A program made the position numbers and the translations under genes. The notes beneath the pieces were generated by a model. It made no database searches. It was not told the origin of the DNA and worked only from the letters and a program-made list of their open reading frames with translations. From NCBI RefSeq assembly GCF_017876675.1, contig NZ_JAGIOI010000001.1, forward strand, positions 124,001 through 188,000: a stretch of 64,000 nt of DNA. The letters are read 5' to 3'. Source of the DNA: Arthrobacter stackebrandtii (lineage in GTDB: Bacteria; Actinomycetota; Actinomycetes; Actinomycetales; Micrococcaceae). Below are positions 10,264-19,273 of the stretch, piece by piece (the first letter of the stretch is position 1; each line of letters starts with the position of its first letter).

Positions 10264-11478
10264 TCAGGCCTTGGCGGCGAGCAGCTCGTTGGCCCGTGCG
10301 CGTGCCCACACTTCAGCATCCAACACGCTTTGGAGCGTGAGCTGCGATTGAGGTGTGTGTTCGCTGAGAACCTGCGCAATGGTGTCCACAATGTCCAGGA
10401 AGCCGATCTTCCCGGCATGGAAGGCGTGGACAGCCTCCTCGTTGGCGGCGTTGTACACGGCAGGGCAGGTGCTCCCCCGCCGCGCCGCCTCCTTGGCAAG
10501 CTCGACGGCGGGGAAGGCCTGGTTGTCGAGCGGCTCGAACGTCCAGGTGGCTGCCTTGGTCCAGTCGCAGGGCACGGCCGCGCCGGGGACCCGCTCCGGC
10601 CAGCCGAGGCCCAGAGCGATCGGCAGTCGCATGTCCGGCGGGGACGCCTGGGCAATCGTGGACCCGTCCGTGAACTGGACCATTGAGTGGATCACGGACT
10701 GCGGATGCACCACGGCCTCGATCCGGTCCAGCGGAACGTCAAAGAGCAGGTGCGCCTCGATGACCTCCAGGCCCTTGTTCACGAGTGTTGCGGAGTTGGT
10801 GGTGACCATGGGGCCCATGTCCCAGGTGGGGTGCTTGAGCGCCTGTTCGGGCGTCACGTCCACCAGTTCCTCGCGGGTCCGGCCGCGGAACGGCCCGCCC
10901 GAGGCGGTAACGATCAGCTTGTCAACTTCGCCGGCGGAGCCGGAGCGCAGGGCCTGGGCCAGCGCGGAATGTTCGGAATCCACGGGCACGATCTGGCCCG
11001 GTGAGGCGGCTGCCTTGACGAGCGCACCGCCCACAATGAGCGATTCCTTGTTAGCCAGGGCCAGGATGGCAGTGGTGCCGAGCGCCGCAAGGGTGGGCGC
11101 CAGGCCGATGGATCCGGTGATGCCGTTGAGTACAACGTCGGCCGCATCCTCCGTGCCGGCACCCCACGCCGCGATGGCGGTGGAGGCATCGGGACCGGTG
11201 AGGATTTCCGGCGCGAAGCCGCCCAGGCCGGCCGAGGCGGCACGCGAGTCAATCAGCGAACGCAGGGCCCCGCCGTCGTGCGTGGAAATGCCCACGGCCA
11301 GCACACGGAGGGCAACAGCCTGCTCGGCCAGCAGCTCAAGGTTGCCTCCGCCGGCACTGAGGGCCGTGACGCTGAAGCGGGGTGTGCCGTCGGGAAGGGC
11401 TGCCTGGCCGACGACGTCGATTGCCTGGGTGCCGATGGAACCTGTTGAGCCGAGAATAATGATTTTGCGGTGCGCCAT
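10264..11478 (-). CDS. dxr: 1-deoxy-D-xylulose-5-phosphate reductoisomerase
   Basis: 404 residues; first committed step of the MEP pathway, DXP to MEP using NADPH and a divalent metal. The NADPH motif [12 protein letters not shown] is at the N terminus. [21 protein letters not shown] (metal-ligand region), [10 protein letters not shown] and HPTWDMG are the substrate-site motifs. Length and motif order are normal. GATACT ends 7 nt upstream of the ATG (11486-11491) with no ribosome binding site, so the transcript may be leaderless. It is separated from the other MEP gene here, ispG, by about 5 kb. Confidence 0.96.
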   Translation of the reverse strand: MAHRKIIILGSTGSIGTQAIDVVGQAALPDGTPRFSVTALSAGGGNLELLAEQAVALRVLAVGISTHDGGALRSLIDSRAASAGLGGFAPEILTGPDASTAIAAWGAGTEDAADVVLNGITGSIGLAPTLAALGTTAILALANKESLIVGGALVKAAASPGQIVPVDSEHSALAQALRSGSAGEVDKLIVTASGGPFRGRTREELVDVTPEQALKHPTWDMGPMVTTNSATLVNKGLEVIEAHLLFDVPLDRIEAVVHPQSVIHSMVQFTDGSTIAQASPPDMRLPIALGLGWPERVPGAAVPCDWTKAATWTFEPLDNQAFPAVELAKEAARRGSTCPAVYNAANEEAVHAFHAGKIGFLDIVDTIAQVLSEHTPQSQLTLQSVLDAEVWARARANELLAAKA

Positions 11479-11511
11479 GGCAACCAGTATCCCGCATTTA
11501 CGGGTGGTGCG

Positions 11512-12066
11512 TCACCAGAGGCCGCGTTCCTCGGCGGCTCGGCGAATGCTGGTGAGGGCCTCGAAAAGCTGGGCCTGCTGGTCGGGCTTGAGCGGGTCAA
11601 AGATGGTTTCGCGCACCATGGTGACGTGGCCGGGCGCGGCGCTGCGGATCTTCTCCCAGCCGGAATCGGTCAGGGATATGTCCTGGCCACGGCCGTCGGC
11701 GCTGGCGGTGCAGCGGTGCAGCAGGCCGCGGGACTCCATGCGCTTGAGCAGATGGGAGACGCGGGAGCGGTCCCAGCCAAGCTGCGCGGCGAGGTCGCCG
11801 GAGCGCATTTGCTCGCAGCCCGCTTCGGAGATGACCGCGAGGACGGCGTACTCCACGCCGGAGACGTCGGAGTCCTGGAGCAGCTGGCGGTCGATGGCGC
11901 GCGGCAGGCCCTTGGCGAATTCCCGCAGCTCCAGCCAGATGGCCTGCTCCTGGGCGCTGAGCCAGCGCGTTTCCCGCTGTTCAGGGCCCTGGCGCTGCCC
12001 TTCTTGCGGCTCCGGAACCGGACGGTCCGCCTGTCCCCCGTGCATGGCCACTTCTCGGCTGTCCAT
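11512..12066 (-). CDS. MarR family transcriptional regulator
   Basis: 184 residues from the chosen ATG at 12066, which follows AGGAAGG; longer in-frame starts exist (12090, 12153) but lack ribosome binding sites and would run through the operator repeats. A winged helix occupies the middle: MRSGDLAAQLGWDRSRVSHLLKRMESRGLLHR is the recognition region, followed by the ADGRGQDISLTDSG wing. MarR proteins are dimeric repressors released by phenols, quinones or oxidants. The gene is divergent from an FMN reductase with three operator-like repeats between them, so it probably represses that reductase and itself. It lies 33 nt upstream of dxr on the same strand. Confidence 0.9.
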   Translation of the reverse strand: MDSREVAMHGGQADRPVPEPQEGQRQGPEQRETRWLSAQEQAIWLELREFAKGLPRAIDRQLLQDSDVSGVEYAVLAVISEAGCEQMRSGDLAAQLGWDRSRVSHLLKRMESRGLLHRCTASADGRGQDISLTDSGWEKIRSAAPGHVTMVRETIFDPLKPDQQAQLFEALTSIRRAAEERGLW

Positions 12067-12093
12067 TGCCTTCCTCACATTTCCTGACATTAG

Positions 12094-12153
12094 TTGACAC
12101 ATCAAGTATGTCTGATCCATGATTGAAACATCAAGTTTTGATTGACACGTCAC
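12094..12153. promoter_or_regulatory. Three operator-like repeats between marR and the FMN reductase
   Basis: Three near-identical 12-mers, all in the same orientation, occupy the divergent promoter: TTGACACATCAA (12094-12105), TTGAAACATCAA (12123-12134) and the weaker TTGACACGTCAC (12142-12153). The first two are TTGA-N4-TCAA inverted repeats, as expected for a dimeric MarR operator. Spacings are 29 and 19 bp. Confidence 0.6.
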
Positions 12154-12194
12154 CTAATCACCGGGTGGCGGAGCCCCAGCCAAGGAGAAAACGC

Positions 12195-12770
12195 ATGACC
12201 AAGATCGCCATTGTCACCGGATCCACCCGCCCCGGCCGCAACAACACCGGCGTGGCCGAGTGGGTTCTGGCCCAGGCCCAGCTGCGCGGCGACGCCGACT
12301 ACGAGCTTGTGGACATTGCCGACTTCAACCTGCCCATCCTGGACGAGGCATACCCGGCCGCCTACCAGAACTACCAGAACGACCACACGAAGGCCTGGGC
12401 AGCCAAGATGAACGAGTTTGACGGCTACATCTTCATCACCGGCGAATACAACCACTCCGTGCAGCCGGCACTGGCGAATGCCATCTCCTACCTGAACGCC
12501 GAGTTCAGCAACAAGGCCGCCGGCATGGTCGGCTACGGCTCCGCCTACGGTGTCCGCGCCATGGAGCACCTGCGCGGCATCCTCTCCGAGCTGCAGGTGG
12601 CCCACGTCCAGAAGACCGGCATGTTCTCCCTGTTCACCGACTTTGAGAACTTCTCCGTTTTCAAGCCCACCGAAATGCAGGCTGCCTCGGTTGAGCCCAT
12701 GTTCGACCAGCTCATCTCCTGGACCAACGCCATGAAGAACGTCCGCGAAGGCGCCCTCGTCAACGCATAG
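12195..12770 (+). CDS. NADPH-dependent FMN reductase family protein (flavodoxin-like quinone/azo reductase)
   Basis: 191 residues with the flavodoxin-like fold: the N-terminal phosphate-binding loop IVTGSTRPGRN, then FDGYIFITGEYNHSVQPALANA, which binds the FMN isoalloxazine ring, and GYGSAYGVRAMEHLR. Members reduce quinones, azo dyes, nitro compounds or metals with NAD(P)H. The ATG at 12195 has AAGGAG 7 nt upstream. Regulation by the divergent MarR protein is likely from the repeats at 12094-12153, which would fit a quinone/oxidant defence pair. A strong terminator lies at 12876-12928. Confidence 0.88.
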   Translation: MTKIAIVTGSTRPGRNNTGVAEWVLAQAQLRGDADYELVDIADFNLPILDEAYPAAYQNYQNDHTKAWAAKMNEFDGYIFITGEYNHSVQPALANAISYLNAEFSNKAAGMVGYGSAYGVRAMEHLRGILSELQVAHVQKTGMFSLFTDFENFSVFKPTEMQAASVEPMFDQLISWTNAMKNVREGALVNA

Positions 12771-12783
12771 CCCAACCCTTCTT

Positions 12784-12870
12784 CCGACGCTGTCGCATCA
12801 TTGGCTGGTTTTCCATGGACGCCAGCGCAGCAATGGTTGCTTCCTGACAGGCGCCAGCGCAGCAGCATGA
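12784..12870 (-). repeat. Three copies of a dispersed intergenic repeat (CCANTGCTGCG family)
   Basis: Read on the minus strand, copies at 12784-12814, 12817-12840 and 12849-12870 share the core CCAATGATGCGACAGCGTC / CCATTGCTGCGCTGGCGTC. They lie in the 3' untranslated region of the FMN reductase gene, before its terminator. Related copies are at 13028, 26422, 26454, 55659, 55691 and 58823. Confidence 0.65.
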
Positions 12871-12875
12871 AGAAC

Positions 12876-12928
12876 AACGGCGGGTGTCCACCTCTCCAAG
12901 GAGAAGTGGACACCCGCCGTTTTGTTTT
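12876..12928 (+). terminator. Rho-independent terminator of the FMN reductase gene
   Basis: A perfect 16-bp stem (arms 12876-12891 and 12906-12921, beginning AACGGCGGGTGTCCAC) with a 14-nt loop, followed by TTTTGTTTT. The distance from the stop codon is about 105 nt, so three repeat copies are transcribed before termination. Confidence 0.9.
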
Positions 12929-13027
12929 CCCGGTCTCCCGGTTCTGCGTGGCAGGAGCGGCACCGCCGATTCCGGACTGCGACAGGGTTGATCGGAAACC
13001 GGTCATTGGTGCGCCAGCGTCAAGGAA

Positions 13028-13057
13028 ATAGCCGCCATTGCTGCGATGGGGTCGAAG
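13028..13057 (+). repeat. Copy of the CCANTGCTGCG intergenic repeat
   Basis: Contains GCCGCCATTGCTGCGATGGGG; GCCAT and ATGG arms can fold into a small hairpin. It lies about 90 bp beyond the 3' end of the CitE-like gene (13145). Confidence 0.6.
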
Positions 13058-13144
13058 AAAAGGGGCAGGAAGGCAGTGGAGCGTCCGGGTTGTTGCTTCT
13101 AGGGTTGTTGCTTTTGGGGTGGTGCTCCCGGGCGGCGGCTTGGG

Positions 13145-13951
13145 CTACCTGGCGCGGCGGAGGGTTTGCTCCGCGTGGAGGAGGATGGGGCCGTCGACCA
13201 TCTGGCCCTTGAACGCAAACACTCCGGTGCCTGCGGCCTCTGCGGCAGCCAGCAGTTCCCGCGCCGACGCCACATCCTCGTCGGAAGGCCGGTAGGCGTC
13301 GCGGATGACGGCCACCTGGGAAGGGTGGATGCACGCCTTTGCACCAAAGCCGCTGGCCACGGCGTCCTCCGATTCCTCCGCCAGCCCGTCGAGGTCGGCA
13401 AAGTCGGCATAGATGGAATCGATCGCGACCTTCCCAAAGGCGCCGGCTGCCAGCAGCAGCTGCGAGCGCGCCTGCACGGCCACGGCACGGTAGGCCCCGG
13501 CGCGCGGACCGCCGGCGAAGCGGCTGGAGGTCCCGCCCAAGGAGGCCACGAGGTCCTCGGCCCCCCACATCAGCGCCACCACGTTGGGCAACGCGGCCAG
13601 CGCGGGCGCGGCAAGGATCCCGGCCGCGCTCTCGCACAGGACCACCACGTCATAGTCCGCGAGCGCCGCGACGGCAGCTGGATCGGATGCCTTGGCGACC
13701 ATGACGGTCCGGTAGGGACTGCGGGCCACGGCCGCAAGGTCAAGCGCGGCATCCGGTGTGTCGAGGGCGTTGATGCGCACCATGGTGGTGGCCGGATCCA
13801 TGCCGCTCGCGGCCATGTTCTCCCGCGCCCGCACCTTGGCATCTGGCGCGACGGCGTCCTCAAGGTCGATGATCACCGCGTCGGCACGTCCGGCCGCCTT
13901 GGCAAAGCGCTCGGGCCTGTCCGCCGGGGCAAACAGCAGTGCCGGGCCCAT
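13145..13951 (-). CDS. HpcH/HpaI family CoA-ester lyase (CitE-like), last gene of the leucine operon
   Basis: 268 residues of the CitE-like TIM-barrel family: LLFAPADRPERFAKA start, DLEDAVAP metal-binding strand, VRINALDTPDA, VLCESAAGILAAP, LMWGAEDLVASLGG and ACIHPSQV. The family cleaves (S)-citramalyl-, malyl- or related 3-hydroxyacyl-CoA esters. The M. tuberculosis counterpart at the same place in the same operon (Rv2498c) is, as I recall, reported to act on HMG-CoA in leucine breakdown as well as citramalyl-CoA. No classical DRE-TIM HMG-CoA lyase is present here, so this is the best candidate for acetoacetate + acetyl-CoA formation. That assignment is inference. Confidence 0.82.
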   Translation of the reverse strand: MGPALLFAPADRPERFAKAAGRADAVIIDLEDAVAPDAKVRARENMAASGMDPATTMVRINALDTPDAALDLAAVARSPYRTVMVAKASDPAAVAALADYDVVVLCESAAGILAAPALAALPNVVALMWGAEDLVASLGGTSSRFAGGPRAGAYRAVAVQARSQLLLAAGAFGKVAIDSIYADFADLDGLAEESEDAVASGFGAKACIHPSQVAVIRDAYRPSDEDVASARELLAAAEAAGTGVFAFKGQMVDGPILLHAEQTLRRAR

Positions 13952-14002
13952 GGTGAAGTGCTGGTTCGCTGAAATGCCGTGCTCCTTGTTGTTGGTCGGC
14001 GG

Positions 14003-14497
14003 CTAGTCGTTTGGCTTGAGCCAGAAAAGCGCCGTACGGCTGGCTTTTCCAACCACGACGCCGGACTGGTTCCGTCCGGTGTGTTCCATCACCACGATCC
14101 CCTGCCCCGGCCGCGATGACGAGAGCCGCTTCTCGGTCACCACTGTCTCGGTATAGAGGGTATCGCCATGGAAGAGCGGATGTGGAAAGGAAATCTCGCT
14201 CATGCCCAGCTGGGCGACAATGGTTCCCTGCGTCAGCTGCGCCACTGACTGCCCCACCATGGTGGCGAGGGTGAACATGGAGTTCATGAGGCGCTGGCCA
14301 AACGGCTGCCCCTCGCTCCATGCCGCGTCCAGGTGCAGTGCCTGGGTGTTCATGGTCATTGTGGTGAACAGGACGTTATCCGTCTCCGTCATGGTGCGCC
14401 CGGGCCGGTGCTGGTACACCGTGCCGATCTCAAGCTCCTCATAGTAGAGCCCGCGCTGGGTCACCGTCCGGGGCACGGCCCCTGCATCCTCGCTCAT
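14003..14497 (-). CDS. MaoC family (R)-specific hydratase, candidate methylglutaconyl-CoA hydratase
   Basis: 164 residues, a single hot-dog MaoC-like domain: [27 protein letters not shown], then the long central helix region ALHLDAAWS, and [12 protein letters not shown]. MaoC enzymes hydrate enoyl-CoA using an Asp/His pair. The gene overlaps the CoA-transferase B gene by 4 nt and precedes the CitE-like gene. Its position equals Rv2499c in the M. tuberculosis leucine/itaconate block. In the pathway it would hydrate 3-methylglutaconyl-CoA to HMG-CoA in place of a crotonase-type LiuC; this is inferred from context. Confidence 0.82.
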   Translation of the reverse strand: MSEDAGAVPRTVTQRGLYYEELEIGTVYQHRPGRTMTETDNVLFTTMTMNTQALHLDAAWSEGQPFGQRLMNSMFTLATMVGQSVAQLTQGTIVAQLGMSEISFPHPLFHGDTLYTETVVTEKRLSSSRPGQGIVVMEHTGRNQSGVVVGKASRTALFWLKPND

Positions 14498-15147
14498 ACG
14501 TTGTCCAAATCGTGCATCTCGAGGTTCAGCGGGGCGCCTGTCGCGGCCACGATCTGCTCCACGCTCACGTCCGGGGCCAGTTCCTTCAGGACCAGCCCGT
14601 CCGGGGTGACCTCAATGACGGCCATGTCCGTGACGATCAGGTCCACGCAGCGCTTTCCGGTCAGGGGCAGCGTGCACTCCTTGAGGATCTTGGGCTCGCC
14701 GTACTTGTCTACGTGCTCCATCATGACGATGAGCTTCTTGGCCCCGAACACCAGGTCCATGGCGCCGCCCATGCCCTTGACCATCTTGCCCGGGATCATC
14801 CAGTTGGCAAGGTCGCCGTTTTCAGCCACCTGCATGGCGCCCAGCACGGCGACGTCCACATGCCCGCCGCGCACCATCCCAAACGAGGTGGCCGAGTCAA
14901 AGAACGCCGCCCCCTTGTTCACGGTGACGGTTTCCTTGCCGGCGTTGATCAGGTCCGGGTCCACGTCGGCGTCGAGCGGGTACGGCCCCGTGCCCAGGAT
15001 GCCGTTCTCCGAGTGCAGCACCACCTCCACCCCCGCGGGGATGTAGTTGGGGATCAGCGTGGGCATGCCGATGCCCAGGTTGACGTACTGTCCGTTGTGC
15101 AGTTCGCGTGCCACCCGGGCGGCCAGTTCGTTGCGCGTGAGTGTCAT
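14494..15147 (-). CDS. scoB: 3-oxoacid CoA-transferase, subunit B
   Basis: 217 residues of the family I CoA-transferase beta type: [16 protein letters not shown], the active-site glutamate in [14 protein letters not shown] (Glu in SENG attacks the CoA thioester), [15 protein letters not shown] and [16 protein letters not shown]. Works as a heteromer with the A subunit, moving CoA from succinyl-CoA to acetoacetate so that the leucine end product can enter thiolysis. The start is 3 nt beyond the scoA stop, and the end overlaps the MaoC gene by 4 nt, so the set is translationally coupled. Confidence 0.93.
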   Translation of the reverse strand: MTLTRNELAARVARELHNGQYVNLGIGMPTLIPNYIPAGVEVVLHSENGILGTGPYPLDADVDPDLINAGKETVTVNKGAAFFDSATSFGMVRGGHVDVAVLGAMQVAENGDLANWMIPGKMVKGMGGAMDLVFGAKKLIVMMEHVDKYGEPKILKECTLPLTGKRCVDLIVTDMAVIEVTPDGLVLKELAPDVSVEQIVAATGAPLNLEMHDLDNV

Positions 15148-15150
15148 TGC

Positions 15151-15948
15151 CTACGCCCCCTGTCCTGTTGTTGAAAGGTCCGACGGCGGCTCCGTCACCG
15201 TGCGCTTTTCGATGCGCTTCTCACTGCCCGGGGATCCGGCCGGGACATGCACCACGCGCTGGACGAAGATGCCGGGCACATGAATGTGTTCGGGGTCCAG
15301 CTCCCCGGGCTCCACGAGTTCCTCCACCTCGGCAATGGTGACCTTCCCCGCCATGGCGCACAGCGGGTTGAAGTTCATGGCCGTGGCATGGAAGACCAGG
15401 TTGCCGTGGCGGTCGCCCTTCCAGGCGTGCACCAGCGCAAAGTCCGGGGTGAGCGACTCCTCCAGCACAAACTCGGCGTCCCCAAAGGCGCGCACCTCCT
15501 TGGGCGGCGAGGCAATCTCAACCCCGCCCGCGCCGTCGTACTTGCGGGGCAGGCCGCCCTCGGAGACCTGGGTGCCCACACCGGCGGCGGTGTAGAAGGC
15601 GGGGATGCCCGCTCCCCCGGCGCGCAGCTTTTCGGCGAGGGTGCCCTGCGGGGTCAGCTCCACCTCGAGCTCCCCGGCCAGGAACTGGCGGGCGAATTCC
15701 CTGTTTTCCCCCACGTAGGAGGAGACGGTGCGGCGGATGCGGCCGTCGGCGAGGAGGATGCCCAGGCCCCAGTCGTCCACGCCGCAGTTGTTGGAGATGG
15801 TCTCAAGCTGTGAGGTTCCGGCGTCGTGCAGGGCCTGGATGAGGGCCACGGGGATGCCGCACAGGCCAAATCCGCCGACGGCGAGGGAGGCGCCGTCGTG
15901 GATGTCATGGATGGCGGCGGCGGGCGAGGCAACTACTTTGTTGATCAT
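15151..15948 (-). CDS. scoA: 3-oxoacid CoA-transferase, subunit A
   Basis: 265 residues of the family I CoA-transferase alpha type: MINKVVASPAAAIHDIHDGASLAVGGFGLCGIPVALI at the N terminus with the GGFGLCGIP motif, SNNCGV, GSFVGEN-like YVGENREF, and GVGTQVSEGG. The ATG at 15948 has GAAAGG 7 nt upstream; the open frame continues further 5' but overlaps the acyl-CoA dehydrogenase gene and is not expected to be coding there. Partner of the following gene. Substrate acetoacetate is inferred from the leucine context. Confidence 0.92.
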   Translation of the reverse strand: MINKVVASPAAAIHDIHDGASLAVGGFGLCGIPVALIQALHDAGTSQLETISNNCGVDDWGLGILLADGRIRRTVSSYVGENREFARQFLAGELEVELTPQGTLAEKLRAGGAGIPAFYTAAGVGTQVSEGGLPRKYDGAGGVEIASPPKEVRAFGDAEFVLEESLTPDFALVHAWKGDRHGNLVFHATAMNFNPLCAMAGKVTIAEVEELVEPGELDPEHIHVPGIFVQRVVHVPAGSPGSEKRIEKRTVTEPPSDLSTTGQGA

Positions 15949-15967
15949 GGCGTGCCTTTCTTGGGCC

Positions 15968-17137
15968 TTACAGGCCCAGTTCGCGGGCGATGAGCATGAG
16001 CTGGACTTCCGTGGTGCCTTCCCCAATCTCCAGGATCTTCGAGTCGCGGTAGTGGCGGGCCACGGAAAATTCGTTGATGAAGCCGTAGCCGCCGAACACC
16101 TGTGTGGCGTCCCGGGCGTTGTCCATGGCCGCCTCGCTTGCGACCATCTTAGCGATGGCCGCTTCGGTCTTGAAGGGCTTGCCGGCGAGCATGCGGGCTG
16201 CGGCGTCGTAGTAGGCCAGGCGGGCCGTGTGGGTGCGGGCCTGCATGCGGGCAATCTTGAAGGAGATGCCCTGGTAGTGGCCTATGTTGTGGCCAAAGGC
16301 ATGGCGTTCCTTGGCGTAGCGGACGGATTCGTCCACGCAGCCCTGGGCGGCGCCGACCGCGAGCGCGGCGATGGCGATGCGGCCCTCGTCCAGGATGGAC
16401 AGGAAGTTCGCGTAGCCGCGGCCGCGCTCGCCCAGCAGGTTTTCCTCCGGCACACGGGCGCCGGCGAACGTCAGCGGGTGGGTGTCGGAGGCGTTCCAGC
16501 CCACCTTGTTGTAGGCTTTTTCCACCGTGAAGCCGGGCGTGCCGTTGGGCACGATGATGGTGGAGATTTCCTTCTTGAGGGAACCGTCCGGCCGCTCGGA
16601 GGTGCCGGTGACGGCCGTGGCGGTCACGAACCTGGTGATGTTGGTGCCTGAGTTGGTGATGAACTGCTTGGCACCGTCGATGACCCATTCGCCGTTCTCC
16701 AGCCGCGCCTTCGTGGCGGTGCCCCCGGCGTCGGAGCCGGCGTCGGGCTCGGTGAGGCCGAAGCCTGCGAGCGCCTTGCCGCTGGTCAGCTGCGGCAGCC
16801 ACTGCTCTTTCTGCGCCTGTGTGCCGAAGCGGTGGATGGGCATGGCGCCGAGCGAGACCCCGGCCTCGAGCGTGATGGCCACGGACTGGTCCACCCGCCC
16901 CAGTTGCTCCAGGGCCAGCGCCAGGGCGAAGTAGTCCCCGCCCATGCCGCCGAACTCCTCCGGGAACGGCAGCCCGAACAGGCCCAGCTCCCCCATCTGC
17001 GCCACAACCTCGTAGGGAAAGCTGTGTTCCTCGTCGTGCTTGGCGGAGACCGGGGCCACCACGTTGTCGGCAAAGTCCCGGACCATGTCGCTCAGGGCCT
17101 GGTACTCGTCGTTGAGTTCAAAGTTTGGCACTGTCAT
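15968..17137 (-). CDS. Acyl-CoA dehydrogenase, probable isovaleryl-CoA dehydrogenase
   Basis: 389 residues with all three acyl-CoA dehydrogenase domains: N-terminal helical domain, the central beta domain with [15 protein letters not shown] and the FITNSGTN flavin contact, and a C-terminal helical domain ending in [20 protein letters not shown] and [23 protein letters not shown] enzyme oxidising acyl-CoA to enoyl-CoA and passing electrons to ETF. The neighbouring methylcrotonyl-type carboxylase points to isovaleryl-CoA as the substrate (FadE19 position in M. tuberculosis), but short branched acyl-CoAs in general are possible. Its ATG overlaps the carboxylase alpha stop by 4 nt. Confidence 0.9.
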   Translation of the reverse strand: MTVPNFELNDEYQALSDMVRDFADNVVAPVSAKHDEEHSFPYEVVAQMGELGLFGLPFPEEFGGMGGDYFALALALEQLGRVDQSVAITLEAGVSLGAMPIHRFGTQAQKEQWLPQLTSGKALAGFGLTEPDAGSDAGGTATKARLENGEWVIDGAKQFITNSGTNITRFVTATAVTGTSERPDGSLKKEISTIIVPNGTPGFTVEKAYNKVGWNASDTHPLTFAGARVPEENLLGERGRGYANFLSILDEGRIAIAALAVGAAQGCVDESVRYAKERHAFGHNIGHYQGISFKIARMQARTHTARLAYYDAAARMLAGKPFKTEAAIAKMVASEAAMDNARDATQVFGGYGFINEFSVARHYRDSKILEIGEGTTEVQLMLIARELGL

Positions 17138-19266
17138 TCCCCCTCAGGGATTGTTGTTGAATTGTCTTCGTCCGGCTCCACCGTGGCCACCACCTGGTCG
17201 GCCTTCACCAGCGCCCCCACGGCGACGCCGATGTGCACGGTCCCGGCCATGGTGGCCGTGATCTGGTGTTCCATCTTCATGGCCTCCACCGCCAGCAGCA
17301 CGTCGCCGGCCGCAACCCTGTCCCCCGTTTTCGCGTTGACCACGGTGACGGTGCCCGGCATGGGGCTGCGCAGCTGCGGATCGGCCGCGGCGTCCTCGCG
17401 TTCCAGCCCGGCCAGCATGCGTGCGGTTGCCGCCTCGCGGTCGAGCCGTTCCAGCGCAACACTCCAGCCCCCGGATCCCAGGAACACTGTTTCGCCGAGC
17501 ATGCCCACCCGGTAACCGCGTTCCTGGCCGTCCCACAGCAGTTCCCCTCCGGTGGTGCCGTTGAGGTCCAGTGCGGTCCGGCTCTCCTGGTCGCCGCCGA
17601 TCCCATTGACGTGCACGACGCCGGGACCTTCCGTCCCGCTGTCGGCCTGCGGTCCGCTGACTGTCACCACGCCGGTGCGCCCGGGTGCTGCCCAGGCGCT
17701 GCGCCACGGCGCGGGATCGCCGAGCCGCCACCCGTCGAGGCGGCCCCACGAGGATGCAGCCGGCGCCTCGCCAGGTGCATTGGGTCTTGCGACATCGACC
17801 TTGCGGGCCGCGAGTGCCGCGGCGGCGTAGTCACCGGCGTCGACTGTGCGAAACGCCATGTCGGGGAGTTTGCGTTCGATCATGTTGGTGTCGAGGCGGC
17901 CGGCTTGCACGTCGGGGTCGGCCACGAGCAGGCGCAGGTATTCCACGTTGGTGGGAACGCCGAGGACAACGTAATCGGCAAGGGCGGCATCGAGCCTGTC
18001 GAGCGCCTCCCGGCGGTCAGTGCCCCAGGCGATGACCTTGGCCAGCATGGGGTCGTAGTTGGCAGTGATCTTCAGGCGGCGCGCCAGGGAGCTGTCAACG
18101 CGAACGCCAGGCCGCTGCGCGACGGACTCTTCCAGCACCACCACGGTGCCGGTGGCCGGCAGGAATCCCTCGGCGGGGCTTTCCGCGTAGACGCGCGCCT
18201 CAACGGCATGGCCCTCCAGGGTGACGTCCTGCTGGGTGAAGTCGATCTTTTCACCGGCGGCAATGCGCAGCTGCCACTCCACCAGGTCCAGGGACTTCCC
18301 GCGCACCCGCGCCACCATCTCGGTGACGGGGTGTTCCACCTGCAGGCGCGTGTTCATCTCCATGAAGAAGAACTCGTCCGGCGTATCGTCCGAGACGAGG
18401 AACTCCACCGTCCCGGCACCCGTGTAGTTCACGCTCGCTGCCGCGGCACAGGCGGCGGCGCCGATGCGTGCCCGCACCGCACCGCCGTCGTCCAGTCCTG
18501 ACAGCAGGGGTGAGGGAGCCTCCTCGATGACTTTTTGGTGGCGGCGCTGCAGGGAGCATTCGCGCTCGCCCAGGTGGATGACATTGCCGAAGGTGTCGCC
18601 CAGGATCTGCACCTCGATGTGGCGGGGGTTGGCCACGAGGCGTTCCAGGAACAGGGTGTCGTCGCCAAAGGACGCTGCGGCCACGCGCCGGGCGGTGGCC
18701 AGGGTGGCGGGCAGCTCTTCGGCGGCGAAGACGCTGTGCATGCCCTTGCCGCCGCCGCCGGCCGAGGGCTTGATGAGCAGCGGGTAGCCGATGTCCGCGG
18801 CGGCCGCGATCAAGTCGGCGTCCGTGAGCCCCGGCTCGGAGATGCCTGGCACCACGGGGACGCCGGCCGCGGCCACGTGGTTCTTGGAGCGGATCTTGTC
18901 GCCCATGACATTCAGGGCCTCAATGTTGGGGCCGATGAACGTGATGCCCGCGGCCTCCAGCGCCTTGGCGAACTCAAGGTTTTCGGACAGAAAGCCGTAC
19001 CCGGGGTGGACGGCCTGTGCATCGGATGCCCGGGCGGCGCCAATCACGGCCGCAATGTTCAGGTAGCTCTCCGCCGCGGCGGCGGGGCCGATGCACAGCG
19101 CCTGGTCGGCTTCGCGCACGTGGCGGGCTCCGGCGTCGGCCTCTGAATAGACGGCCACCGAGCGGATGCCCCGGGCACGCAGGGTGCGGATGACGCGGCA
19201 GGCGATCTCGCCGCGGTTGGCGACGAGGACGGTGTCAAAAAGTCGTGTGTCGGGAAGTTCAGTCAT
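17134..19266 (-). CDS. accA1: Acyl-CoA carboxylase alpha subunit (biotin carboxylase + BCCP), methylcrotonyl-CoA type
   Basis: 710 residues. Biotin carboxylase domain (~10-455): [15 protein letters not shown], the ATP-grasp glycine loop [11 protein letters not shown], and [15 protein letters not shown] linker follows, then a C-terminal biotinyl domain with the biotinylation motif VEAMKME (biotin on the Lys). Carboxylates biotin with bicarbonate and ATP, then passes it to the AccD-type partner encoded 7 nt upstream. Fused BC-BCCP architecture is typical of MCC/PCC alpha. It corresponds to Rv2501c (accA1). The product in this pathway would be 3-methylglutaconyl-CoA. Confidence 0.93.
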   Translation of the reverse strand: MTELPDTRLFDTVLVANRGEIACRVIRTLRARGIRSVAVYSEADAGARHVREADQALCIGPAAAAESYLNIAAVIGAARASDAQAVHPGYGFLSENLEFAKALEAAGITFIGPNIEALNVMGDKIRSKNHVAAAGVPVVPGISEPGLTDADLIAAAADIGYPLLIKPSAGGGGKGMHSVFAAEELPATLATARRVAAASFGDDTLFLERLVANPRHIEVQILGDTFGNVIHLGERECSLQRRHQKVIEEAPSPLLSGLDDGGAVRARIGAAACAAAASVNYTGAGTVEFLVSDDTPDEFFFMEMNTRLQVEHPVTEMVARVRGKSLDLVEWQLRIAAGEKIDFTQQDVTLEGHAVEARVYAESPAEGFLPATGTVVVLEESVAQRPGVRVDSSLARRLKITANYDPMLAKVIAWGTDRREALDRLDAALADYVVLGVPTNVEYLRLLVADPDVQAGRLDTNMIERKLPDMAFRTVDAGDYAAAALAARKVDVARPNAPGEAPAASSWGRLDGWRLGDPAPWRSAWAAPGRTGVVTVSGPQADSGTEGPGVVHVNGIGGDQESRTALDLNGTTGGELLWDGQERGYRVGMLGETVFLGSGGWSVALERLDREAATARMLAGLEREDAAADPQLRSPMPGTVTVVNAKTGDRVAAGDVLLAVEAMKMEHQITATMAGTVHIGVAVGALVKADQVVATVEPDEDNSTTIPEGE

Positions 19267-19273
19267 GGTGCGC

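Larger units (their letters stand above)
12771..13144. other. Intergenic region, no gene seen
   Basis: 374 bp between the FMN reductase and the CitE-like gene (convergent). It holds three repeat copies, the terminator at 12876-12928, one more repeat copy at 13028-13057, and a short direct duplication of GTTGTTGCTT around 13090-13115. No coding frame with recognisable similarity is present. Confidence 0.7.

Noticed and set aside
12784-13057. CRISPR array from the regularly repeated 30-bp units
   Set aside because: Copies are few, in mixed orientations, degenerate, without uniform spacers and without cas genes nearby.
13020-13637. Minus-strand frame of 205 codons overlapping the CitE-like gene
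   Set aside because: Arg-rich shadow frame; the CitE-like frame carries all the family motifs.
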